Assembly (NCBI GenBank): GCA_029747585.1
Contig: JAPEVF010000523.1
Coordinates: 1 to 32,220 of the forward strand
Reading direction: 5' to 3'
Source: Pleurotus djamor
Taxonomy: Eukaryota; Basidiomycota; Agaricomycetes; Agaricales; Pleurotaceae
DNA: 32,220 nucleotides
The notes beneath the pieces were generated by a model that saw only the letters and a list, made by a program, of their open reading frames with translations, made no database searches and was not told the origin of the DNA. The first letter of the stretch is position 1; the number at the start of each line of letters is the position of its first letter. Below are positions 19,800 to 29,046 of this stretch, in pieces. The position numbers were made by a program, and so were the translations under genes.

Positions 19800-22365
19800 C
19801 CTAAAGGATGAAGACGTTTCTTTTGAAGATGAATTTAATAAATATAACTTCCTACCTGAACATGTCCGGGTCATGGACAATTTTCATTTACGGTATGAAT
19901 GTTTGGACAGCCGTGACGATTTCCGAAAGGAGCAACGGGATCTGCCTTCCATCGTCCAGCCTTCTTGGTTGGAAGTTGAACCGGATGCAATCGATCGTTA
20001 CAACGATATTGATGACATGGATACCCGGCAATCCAATGAACAACTTCAAGTTGAGGTCAATGAACTCCTGATTCCGAGTTCTCGCGTATCGCGTCGACTC
20101 GAAGAAACACGGGCTATGAAACAACTCTTGATCTCTGCCGGTTGGGCGTCAGTTGCAAAACCCGCTAATGGCGCGTCATTTTTCGCGGTGGATCCTGGTC
20201 CCGATATTCCGCACTGTGCTCCGTCCTTTTGGTCCAACCTGATTACCCAGGAAAGGAAGTCAATCGCAATGGAGCGTCTACAGTGCAATATCGCAAGTAA
20301 CCCCGGTACCATTCGTCGTGAACATGTCCCTCTATTCAATGGCGTTAAAATCGTTGATAAATCGTATCTGGAGCGGTCCTTTATCCCATCCTCAGGACTG
20401 GCGGCCCAAGAATCTGTGTCGAAACAGTTTTGTTTGAACCCTGAACAGGACAGGGCGTTTCGGTTGGTAACTAACCATGTTGAAACCCCCTCCGCCGATC
20501 AGTTACTAATGTATATAGGCGGTATGGGCGGTACGGGTAAATCCCAAGTCCTGAAAGCTTTACTGGAATTCTTTAGACTTCGTGGTGAATCTTCCAGAAT
20601 TTTGGTCGTTGCACCTACTGGAAATGCAGCCGTCATCATAGGCGGACAGACTTACCATAGCGCGTTTGGTATCACCCAGAAAGATGGTCCACCTTCCGCG
20701 ATGGCTGATCTGAAGGACCGACTAAAGTTGATTGATTATATTTTCTTCGATGAGATTTCTATGTGTTCTTGTAGGGATCTGTACGCCATCTGTGCTAAGT
20801 TGGTCCACATTACGGGAAATGTGGCCCCGTTTGGGGGAAAAAATATGTTGTTTGCAGGTGATTTTGCCCAACTACCGCCACCGGTTGGTGGAGAAAGTGT
20901 ATCCTTGTATAGTGACCAGTTACGTTACGCATCCAAGACTAATCGGACACAGTTAGCTACTTTGGGACTTGTCCTATGGCATATGGTCACCACGGTGGTT
21001 ATTCTTCGTCAGAATATGCGTCAGACCTCTCAATCTCCCAAAGATGCCAAATACCGTACCATGTTGGAAAACCTGCGTTACGGTCGATGTACAGCAAGGG
21101 ACGTTGCTTTAGTTCGTTCCTTGGTCAGTTCTTCGTATAAAGGTGGTCGATCCATTTCCGACAGTACGTTCCGGAACGCGGCTATCATAACTGGCAACAA
21201 TTCCAACAAAGACGCCTTTAATGAACTTGGTCGACAACGCTTTGCTGGTGAACATGGTATGGATTTACAGTCCTTTTATTGTGAGGATTTGATTGCTCTG
21301 GAGGATGAGACGGCGACAGCCTCCCGTGTGCGCCGTAAACAGAAAAAGAAGGTCCGTTTATCTAAGATGTTGCAAGAGGCGTTATGGGAACAACCCGTGT
21401 CATCAGTCGCTCGAAAAATTCCGGCTAAATTGATGATATGCAAGGGCATGCCCGTTATAATCCTCGACAACGTGTCCACGGACCATTGTATGGTGAACGG
21501 GCAGCGAGGGACTGTTTATGGATGGCACGAGGGTACAGGCTCCTATGGTCAACGCGTGTTGGAAACCCTTTTTGTAACATTGGACAACCCAACTCGTGAT
21601 GTCCAATTTCCAGGTCTTCCTCCTAATGTTGTGCCTATGGTTAGCCGTACTGTAGATACTTTGGTGACATTACCGAATGATTCAGTCCTACATGTCTATA
21701 GGTCGCAGGTTATGGTTGGATACGCCTATGGTCTTACCGACTTTGGATCTCAGGGTTTATCAAAATGTCCCAATCCAGTCAATCTTAACGACATCCGTTC
21801 TCATCAGGGCTTCTATACAGCCCTATCTCGATCCACGAGCGCGGATAGCACTATCATATTGCAACCGTTTGATTCTTCCAAACTTACATCCGGTTGCTCT
21901 CAGGCGATGACTCGTGAAATGAGGGAACTTGAACTCTTGGATGACATCACTTGTCGCCGATTTGAGGGCACTTTGCCTTCTGATGTTACTGGGACGACGA
22001 GGAAAACTTTAATCCGGTCGTTCATTGATAACATGCCTCAAGGCTACGTATCGCCACATGTTCACCCTGCGATCCGCTGGGATGAAGGCAATCCTTTACG
22101 ATTCGATGACTGCCTTGACTCGGTTAAATGGGACACTGGGTTTGAAAAACTAAAGCAGAAGCAGGCTTCCGCCTCTCAGTCCACCAGTCTTCCGGATAAT
22201 CCGCAACGGCCACCGAAAAGACCTGCAGACTCTGTTGATCCCGAGCCCAGAAAGAAGGCTCGCAGAATACCATCGAATCAACTTAGTCGCCGTGGTAAAA
22301 CCGTTAAACCTCCACTTCGTCTCCATCCCACCCCCCCCGACGGGTGTTTCATGGGATCGCAATAG
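19715..22365 (+). CDS. Helitron PIF1-family helicase part
   Basis: Superfamily 1B 5'-3' DNA helicase that unwinds the displaced strand. The open frame begins at 19708 only with TTG, and its first residues (EYYSCVMLTLFRPWR) are the usual bridge between Rep and helicase, so it is a continuation, not a separate gene. Walker A is GGMGGTGKS (20518-20544); DEIS follows as Walker B (20749 on), then FAGDFAQLPPP, RQNMRQ, and near the C-terminus GFYTALSRSTSA, all standard PIF1/Helitron motifs. None of the key residues is missing, so the enzyme would be functional if translated. The frame runs out after the eight-C run at 22331-22338, again one base away from the next domain. The segment before it is Lys/Arg/Pro-rich linker. 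Confidence 0.92.
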
Positions 22366-23149
22366 CTGCGCTTATGATTGTGTGATAGTCATTTTGGGGA
22401 ATTTGATTATCGATCATCCATATTTGCGTGCATTCTTTCGTTCTATGTCTGCCTCTAACCCTGAACTTGTATCCCTCCTTCCTCTGCTTCAGAACGACCG
22501 TAGGCAGTCTCAATCACTTACCATTGCTCGGGATTCTCTTAGACTTAGCTTGTTCAAGCGTTCTGCATCCGAATATCCGATGCATGGCTATACTTGTGTT
22601 TCCTCCATATGGAGAGACTTATCTGTCACACCGTTCATCGTCCTTTCGCATCCTATTCGTTGTATCACTTGCGATTTTGAACCCAAATCTCATGTACTTC
22701 GGAATCCATCTCATAGTCTGGTTATCCCCTGCTTCCATCCATCTATTCCATCTGTGGCTCATAACATGTCTTATTTCCAATCGGCTGTCCGTACTTCTTG
22801 TGACTCATGTGCCTCTTCGCTGTACATTGAACGTACAGTGGTTAACCTGCCGCCGGTTCTTATTTTTGATTTAGCGGCTTCCATTAACTTTGACATTGCT
22901 ACACAATTCGTATTTTCCCGCTCTGGGTCAAAGTATACTTACACTCTTAGAGGTATAATTTATTTTGGAAACTCCCATTTCGTTACGCGCTACATTGTAG
23001 ATGGTGTTGTGTGGTACCATGATGGCATGGACGATAACGGTCTCTTCATCCCTGAAGGCCCTATTGAGAATTTGTTGGGCGCGGGTCTGTTCACTGCTTG
23101 GGGACGCACCGCATGCTCTGTTGTATATAGCCGTTGTATTTTGTCATGA
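22331..23149 (+). CDS. Helitron C-terminal USP-like cysteine protease domain
   Basis: The frame resumes after the second C-run and runs to a stop at 23149. SWDRNSCAYDCVIVIL carries the Cys box of ubiquitin-specific peptidases (C19), with the putative nucleophile codon at 22367-22369. A finger with two CxxC pairs (CITC, CDSC) and NLPPVLIFDL follow, and the His box is IIYFGNSHFVTRYIV with the His codon at 22976-22978, then WYHDGMDD. This is the expected C-finger-H order at about 270 residues, on the short side for USPs. I recall the same C-terminal extension on other agaricomycete Helitron proteins. Likely role: deubiquitination or polyprotein processing; which one is unknown. Confidence 0.7.
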   Translation, partial: PPPTGVSWDRNSCAYDCVIVILGNLIIDHPYLRAFFRSMSASNPELVSLLPLLQNDRRQSQSLTIARDSLRLSLFKRSASEYPMHGYTCVSSIWRDLSVTPFIVLSHPIRCITCDFEPKSHVLRNPSHSLVIPCFHPSIPSVAHNMSYFQSAVRTSCDSCASSLYIERTVVNLPPVLIFDLAASINFDIATQFVFSRSGSKYTYTLRGIIYFGNSHFVTRYIVDGVVWYHDGMDDNGLFIPEGPIENLLGAGLFTAWGRTACSVVYSRCILS

Positions 23150-23316
23150 ATTCTTTCAGTGTAGCTCCCTCTCCTTCTCAGGATGCGTCGTATACCCAGT
23201 GGTCTCGTTCCGATTTCGGCTGTATGCACTTTAGGAGTCAGGAGTCAACCATTTATTCAGTTCGTCTGTAATCATTTCTGCTCATGGAGTTTGTCCCTTT
23301 CCTGCATTCCTTTAAT

Positions 23317-23332
23317 GGTCGGTTTAACGACC
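23317..23332 (+). repeat. Short hairpin, candidate Helitron 3' end
   Basis: GGTCG and CGACC form a 5-bp stem with a 6-nt loop; TTAG lies 10 nt after it. Position and spacing fit a Helitron 3' end, but the stem is short and the terminal tetranucleotide is not CTRR. Confidence 0.35.
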
Positions 23333-23420
23333 GGCGTACCCATTAGAGGATAAAGTATACTATTTCCATGCTACCTGACCCGATAGGCTACTTCAGTGGT
23401 AGGATTAACTGTCCGCCGTT

Positions 23421-24877
23421 TCATGTAGATCTCGGTACAATTAGTTCTGGCCAGTCTGTTACTTTGGCGCCGAAATGTGCTTGAATCTCGTCTCTCATGA
23501 AGAAGGCATATGCGATTCTGTTTGCTCTCTCCCAATCCACCCTGTGGACGATTAACTTCCCGGAAAAGGCGAGTATCGATCCGGATGGTTGCTGGAAGGT
23601 GGCACCTAGCTCCTGCATATCCATCTTGACATCGTTGCATCCTAGGTTGACGAGCAGATCATATTGCTTTTCGGGACTCTTGGGGTCCAGGTGGTCGCCG
23701 CTCTTCCGGTTTGCGATTACAGCGATCGCGTTAAATACGCTTGTCCATTGGTTTGCCCAAAGTCTGGTCGTGTCGGATCCAACGGTACGTGCCTGGACCA
23801 GTGTGTTGATGCCAGCTTTGTATGAAGCAGGATGGATAACGCCGTAGAATATGTTTACCAGTTTCACGAAGTCCTTGATGTCTTTCAACCATGTTTCGGT
23901 CATGTCAGCATTCGCAGCCTTATTCATCGGTTTATACAGGGACGTAGATGGTTCCGGTACTTCGTCTTGTTTCTATAGTATATGGGGTCAGCTCATGGTT
24001 CACTCCATACATCAACAGGCTTACGGTTTCGAATCCCAGCATTTTCCACGTATAACAGAAAGTTTGTGCGCCGACAGGAGACCCTGGGGTTACGGGATCC
24101 TTGCATAGGGCTGGGTCGGCCCGCCAACTCTTGCCTTTCATTGCCGCATCCAATATTGGACTCAGCGTACCTGTTGCGTTTATTACAGCTTGCTGGATAG
24201 AGATCGGTCTTAGTCTCTAGGTGATATCATGATCTACGCACCTGTACGTTGAAAGGGATCACGTTGGGACAGTAAATCACAACGGGAACACCGTCTTCGG
24301 TAATAAGGACTGTTGGCTGGGAAATGTGGCCGATTGAAGTACTCTTCAATTTCTCTTTCCTCGCCTTCGGTTTCACTAGATCCTGTGAGTTTATTGGGAT
24401 GGTGACTAGGCCAATGAAAAAGATTGAATTCTCCGGTATAGGTCAGAGAGTCGATATCCTCTCACCTAAATTTGAGTATGCTTCGTGTATGTGACTTGCA
24501 ATTCGTTTTAGATTTATTCCCTGCCAGTCGTTGGGTAGTCTACGGGCGTTATTGGGTGAGTTTTTATTGAACGAATAAATTGGGAACGGAGTTTACTCGT
24601 TGTGTCCTTCAATGTGCCCCCGGATTAACTCGGGAAAGTCCTTCTCTTCGAAGTAGGCGTGGGGATTCTGGACCCCCTCTACCTCGATTTTTTTGGTTCC
24701 TTTCCCTTTGTTTTTCCATTCTTGCCTCCGTTCCTTTTTAGTCTTCTTCCATTGCGCTTCGGTTCTGGGCATTTCAATGTCTGCAAAAAGGGATTGGTTA
24801 GAGTGAGGACTCCCTACGCGATTTTTCTCATGGGTACCCTCGAACCTGAATGATTTTTTCGGGGCTACATCTATCAT
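23421..24877 (-). CDS. TET/JBP-like 2-oxoglutarate-Fe(II) dioxygenase
   Basis: Exons 24877-24597, 24539-24466, 24405-24242, 24192-24025 and 23972-23421 splice in frame to 412 aa. TET/JBP enzymes oxidise 5-methylcytosine or thymine in DNA using Fe(II), O2 and 2-oxoglutarate; the agaricomycete branch forms the Tet-like 2OG oxygenase family. Visible residues: the HxD iron motif H323-L-D325 in NRKSGDHLD, the distal iron ligand H372 in SGKLIVHRVDW, and R381 in ANRIAYAFF for 2-oxoglutarate, all with family spacing. The N-terminal 90 residues are Lys/Arg-rich, suiting nuclear DNA binding. It follows 31 bp behind the H3-tail gene on the same strand and converges with the Helitron. In Agaricomycetes such genes are greatly expanded and linked to KDZ transposons; no KDZ transposase is seen here. 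All catalytic ligands are present, so activity is plausible; the substrate is unproven. Confidence 0.86.
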
Positions 24878-24908
24878 TGTTCGGAATCTACGTATGACAT
24901 GAGACTAT

Positions 24909-26785
24909 CTATACCATGGTCTCTTGGTACCATTCCCCATGGGTTGTTCCCCTGCCCTTGTCCTTCCGAATGTTCACCTTGTGTATCTCAACGTAGTTGC
25001 ATTTATCAGAGTTCGCTCCTTTCTTCGCTGGAAACCGCTTCGCCGTCTCCTCGTTAAACGGGCCTAATTTCGAATCGCATATGAATTTCACCGTATGTCG
25101 CTCGCGGTCGACGCTGGTGGAGATTGTACGGAGCGCTCGACAACGAGGGCAGTACGCAGGCTTCCTGGCCCCATGCGGGGCCTTGTCTGCCTCTGCCCAG
25201 AAATATCGTCGGAGGAAGAGTCCTTCTGTCCGATTTTTCCGATCCTCTTTCTCTAGAAGGACGACCTCGATTGCCTTGAGCCTTTCGGTGCCTTCCAAAG
25301 CTGTCAACATGCAGTTGGCTGCCTTGTCCTTTTCAACATGGACGCCGCGGAGAAGAGCAGACGCAAGCGGAGCGGCAAAATACGGTTGGAGGGATCCACT
25401 GAACGCAATAATCTCTTTGAACGTCGAGCTTGAACATTTGTTAGCGGCTTTTCCCTCTGTAACTTTTTTGACGTTCACTTACTTGATGACGCGAGCCCGT
25501 AGCCATTCGAATGCATCCTTTCGACCTTCAAACCCTGAACACACGACGTAAAATAGAGTGGCATGTTCGAGTTTGCTGACGGCGGATAGGAACTCGTCCG
25601 GTAGCGCAGAGTCTAATACCTATTTTCCTGTTCAATAAACGGTGCATTGGATCCTTGGCAGAGCATACCTTGTCTGCGTCATTGCTGCGAGGAAGGATGT
25701 CCAATGATGGGTTCCCGGGACTGAAGTGTAGTCTCCCCTCCGGTGTACTGTGGGTCGTAAAGAATATCATCGCATGTTTGTACCTATATGTAGTGAGAAT
25801 ATGCCCGTTCCGTCGAAGACGAACAGTTATACCTATTCAAAACCACGATCAAGTCTTTCATGGCTTTCTCGTACTGAGTAAGCTTCCCGACGGTCGAAAA
25901 ATCGAAGGCAAGCGATACGGTGGCCAAGTCGGCTCCGCATCGCGTGAAGAACTCTATATTCCTCGAGAATGCCATGTTCATCGGTTCTTCCAGGGTTCCC
26001 CTCCCTCCTTCCAACGTGATTGAAATCAGTATGGTGTCGGCGGGGTCGAGAATACGCATGAACCGAGAGGTCGTGTTAGAGACATTCAACAAGATGTGAG
26101 CCGCGGTCGACTCCGCGTCTTTATGATAGAAACCCTTTACAGTAGAGTTCAGCTTCAATCGACCTATACTCCCTAGGTTCGCACTTACGGCATATGGCAG
26201 GGAAATTTTCCCTCTCTTCTGTCCCGTCTCCCCGCTTTCGGACTGCGCTTGGTTATTCTTTTCGTAGTGGCATCGCATGCAACGGAAAGTGACCCTCTCA
26301 ATGTCCGCGCCTTCGAGTATGGTAAGACATGCATAATCTTGATAGATGGAGTCGAGCTCCTTCCACGTCGAGAATCGGTAACACATCGCCGCTTTGCACG
26401 AGTCGCAGCAAACCAATGCACCCCCGTTGTGGCATCCGTGGCATAACTACTCGTTGTGTCAGATATTGGGGCGGATCGCATAGACAGTCTAACGATACTC
26501 ACCTGGTTCGTGTCCGATTCCTTGTGTGCGACACGGTAATGTAGCTCGGGGTTCTATTGTCATTTACTGTATGAATGATCCTCTCTCGCATGTGATACTA
26601 GTATCACTTGCCTTAATCGCATTTTCAAACGACTTCCCCTTCGTCACGCGTGGTTGTCGGGGGGCTGAGGGGGACTTGGAGTTCTTCTTGCCCGCATTCT
26701 TCGCTGCTTCAACGCGATCCGGTATGTCCGCCATTTCCGCAGGACCTCCTGTCGTCTTCTTTGCAGTCTGCTTTGTACGCGCCAT
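24909..26785 (-). CDS. Histone H3-tail mimic with PHD-type finger
   Basis: Six exons (26785-26612, 26553-26503, 26446-25833, 25783-25669, 25619-25483, 25428-24909) give 536 aa in frame. The protein begins MARTKQTAKKTTGG: relative to histone H3 residues 1-13 it keeps A1-R2-T3-K4-Q5-T6-A7, has K for R8, keeps K9, T for S10, then TGG. No histone fold follows. Residues 77-134 form a PHD-like finger: CHGC, NGGALVCCDSC, C97, C115 and CMRC. A middle region has TTHSTPEG (H291) and YVVCSGFEG (C345), 54 residues apart, resembling a caspase/CHAT-type dyad. CPRC at 457-460 with C481 and C507 suggests a second metal site. The first intron is GC-AG (GCAAGT donor). I recall H3-tail/finger proteins of this layout in Agaricomycetes; their function is not known to me. 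Likely nuclear. Confidence 0.84.
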
Positions 26786-26899
26786 ATGGGACTTTGTATG
26801 GGAGAGTGCTACGACAAGGGAAGACAGAGGTGGTGGAATGGAATGCGGTGAAAAAAAAAACNGGAACGCTTGACGCGTGGTTCCAGGTAACCGATACGG

Positions 26900-26907
26900 T
26901 CACGTGA
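26900..26907. promoter_or_regulatory. TCACGTGA palindrome upstream of the H3-tail gene
   Basis: A perfect 8-bp E-box palindrome of the type bound by bHLH factors lies about 115 bp before the start codon. One occurrence of a common motif; functional meaning is inferred from position only. Confidence 0.3.
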
Positions 26908-27550
26908 TGGTTCATTATCGTTGCTTCGTTACATCATGGCCCGAATAATATTCCGGGTACACCTTGGTCGTCCAGATTCAGGATGTCGATTTATTCATAA
27001 GCTAACTATTATCCACTGTGGATCAAAGCCATTGGTATATACTATTCGCCGCGTACCCAGTTTATTATTACTATATTTCGTACAGTGTAATCGCGAGTTC
27101 TCCAGGGTGCCTGACTATTCATCAACCCTTTTGAACGGATATGCGGAGTCCGGGATTATCTGACTCAGTCTGCCATCCGATTGTAAACGGTCAGACCATG
27201 GGATGGTCGTCCGATGATGCTGCATCGCATGGTCCTCGCCTACATCCGTGTTCCCCTCATGTCATAGCGGCATAGGCTGGCGCCAACTCTAATCGTTACT
27301 TACCCGGTCGCTACCTCGGTTCTTNCCCACAGCCAAAGTGACCAAGAACGAACTTATCCTAGCGGGTGCTTGATTTGCCCGACTTCCTATTCTGAGGGTG
27401 CACTTTAGTATGAGGTAAATTAGTGGCAGCAATAGTATCTTAATAACTTACAATCGCTCAGAAACCTCACATGCTGCATCATCCGAAATTTGCATGTTTC
27501 CCTGGCTGGTCTATTGCAGGTCTACGCTCGTTATCCATTCAATATCCACG
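26908..27550. other. Intergenic, no gene recognised
   Basis: Upstream flank of the H3-tail gene. Contains an N at 27325. Composition is less pyrimidine-biased than the other spacers; no open frame, tRNA-like fold or repeat was recognised. Confidence 0.35.
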
Positions 27551-27868
27551 GGTAGGTTGACAAGCGGCTGTATACGCATTGTCCTTTAGGGTCGCTCCGA
27601 GGTGAGCGACCCTCCAGGCAGAGTGGCTGTTTCCACTCCGGCTGGGTTGCTTCTGTATGCACAGATGCGTGGAGTAGCAATGTTCCGGGCTGAACAAGGC
27701 GTCCGTTCCTGCGGCGAATCCAACAGGATGCGTGGTCATCGACGAGATTCGACGAGCCATGTTTGGGGGTAACGACGACTGGGTATACGTCGGTCGTTGG
27801 TTTCCTAGAAATGGTCTGGTTAGTACCTGCATCGGTTAGGAGATGAATTATGGCTTACGTTTGGTTTC
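27551..27868. repeat. Direct repeat unit, copy 1 (~318 bp)
   Basis: Starts GGTAGG and ends shortly after GGCTTACGTTTG. It recurs 448 bp later at about 90 percent identity by eye. It contains a perfect hairpin near its start. Open frames on the minus strand match between copies but show no family resemblance. Confidence 0.9.
27588..27613. repeat. Perfect 10-bp-stem hairpin in repeat copy 1
   Basis: AGGGTCGCTC, loop CGAGGT, GAGCGACCCT. In the second repeat copy the same hairpin has one mismatch in the right arm (GAGCGTCCCT). Confidence 0.9.
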
Positions 27869-27949
27869 CGCGTCGTGTCATGCTTTTATCCCCCCGGGCT
27901 TGGGGACGTGCGTGAACGACTTGAGGTGGCCTATCAGGAGATAAGGTGT

Positions 27950-27973
27950 ACTTGGATCCGAATTGATCCAAGT
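27950..27973. repeat. Perfect inverted repeat between the two repeat copies
   Basis: ACTTGGATC and GATCCAAGT are exact complements separated by CGAATT. It lies in the spacer between the two direct repeats, not inside them. Confidence 0.9.
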
Positions 27974-27998
27974 GACCTTCCCTATGGCGAGTCCCACA

Positions 27999-28316
27999 GG
28001 TAGGATAACAAGCGTCTGTATACGCATTGTCCCTTAGGGTCGCTCCGAGGTGAGCGTCCCTCCAGGCAGAGTGGCTGTTTCCACTCCGGCTGGGTTGCTT
28101 CTGTATACACAGATGCGTGGAGTAGCAATGTTCCGGTTCGAACAAGGCGTCCGTTCCTGTGGCGAATCCAACAGGATGCGTGGTCATCGACGAGATTCGT
28201 CGAGACGTATTTGGGGGTAACGACATCCGGGTATATGTTGGTTATTGGTTTCCTAGAAATGGTCTGGTTGGTACATGCATCGCTTAGGAGATGAATTATG
28301 GCTTACGTTTGTTTTC
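27999..28316. repeat. Direct repeat unit, copy 2 (~318 bp)
   Basis: Second copy of the unit at 27551-27868, same orientation, with scattered substitutions. Both end in the same ATGAATTATGGCTTACGTTTG stretch before diverging, so the boundaries are sharp. Confidence 0.9.
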
Positions 28317-28471
28317 CGGAACTTCGACGTGCTGTTCTTGAGGGTTAACGCTGATTGGGAGTTCGTCAGTCATTCTGAAGCTAGACACGGTTTATGTGGT
28401 TAAAACTATTATAGGATGTGCTGATATCGACTTACCTTGGATTGGGAACCAGTCGTACCGTCAATTAGAGG

Positions 28472-28750
28472 TTAGTGACGCGTCGTACGGTTCATTTGAG
28501 TCGAGAGAGTGCCGGTCGCGTCTCCGCAACGTCTCGCATACGCAAAGTTTGATTGAAAGGAACATTTGGGATGTCGTTTGCTTGGATATCCTATGTATCC
28601 ATCCTTGAATTCAACACTGTTAGTATTCCGGATCTCATGCCCAAAGACGCCTTGTACTTTACCCTCCATCTGCATATTCCAGGCGAACTGTGCCTTTTGG
28701 GCATCTGACGCGTCTTCGCAAGGTGAATTAAGCTTTCTGCTTCTTGACAA
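28472..28750 (-). pseudogene. Orphan gene fragment (FAWNMQMEGKVQGVFGHEI)
   Basis: The minus strand is open for 92 codons and reads like real protein: AQFAWNMQMEGKVQG, VFGHEIRN, VEFKDGYIGYPSKRHPKC, then FAYARRCGDATGTLS. I recall this order from agaricomycete orphan proteins, where it is part of a longer chain. Neither flank continues in any frame that I can splice, so it is probably a fragment; an internal exon of a longer gene is the alternative. It borders the direct repeats. Confidence 0.45.
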
Positions 28751-29046
28751 ATCAGATCAAGCCATTATATTGTTGGTCTAATGAACGTACTGTGGTTTCC
28801 GACGCGTGTGCGACGGTTTAAACGGATGCGTTGGTGGTTGAAGGTGGAGAACTGGTGCATGGTTTGCCGAAACTCAACATCCATCAAATTAATATTTCCA
28901 CGGTTGACAGTCGTCCCGCCATCAACAAACACGTTTGTAATCAAGTCATGCGCATGACTCTCCTATCTTCCTTTTTTTTCGTTGTTTCCTACGCTTGCGG
29001 CCTTGAGATTCAACCTCTTGCAACAGGTTTAATACCAGTCCACACT

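Larger units (their letters stand above)
16170..23346 (+). mobile_element. Autonomous fungal Helitron (rolling-circle transposon)
   Basis: The defining Rep plus PIF1-helicase pair is present in the right order, with a protease-like domain at the end. The coding part is 16170-23149. The right boundary given is a candidate only: a 5-bp stem hairpin at 23317-23332 followed after 10 nt by TTAG, resembling the Helitron hairpin and CTRR terminus but with T for C and no T after it. The left terminus (expected 5'-TC) could not be located. Two single-base frame changes in C-runs break the otherwise continuous coding sequence of about 2,325 codons. Confidence 0.85.

Noticed and set aside
16170..23149. 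Starship-type or KDZ transposon
   Set aside because: No DUF3435 tyrosine recombinase and no KDZ transposase motifs; Rep plus PIF1 helicase identifies a Helitron.
24030..24060. tRNA T-arm-like GTTTCGAATCCC
   Set aside because: It lies within a spliced coding exon boundary of the dioxygenase and has no matching acceptor or anticodon stems.
24878..24908. One fused H3-finger-TET gene through an intron at GTATAG
   Set aside because: Possible donors and acceptors do not match in phase, or they create a stop; two separate in-frame models close cleanly instead.
26564..26785. True histone H3 gene
   Set aside because: Similarity ends after residue 13; no histone-fold helices follow and the protein continues into a zinc finger.
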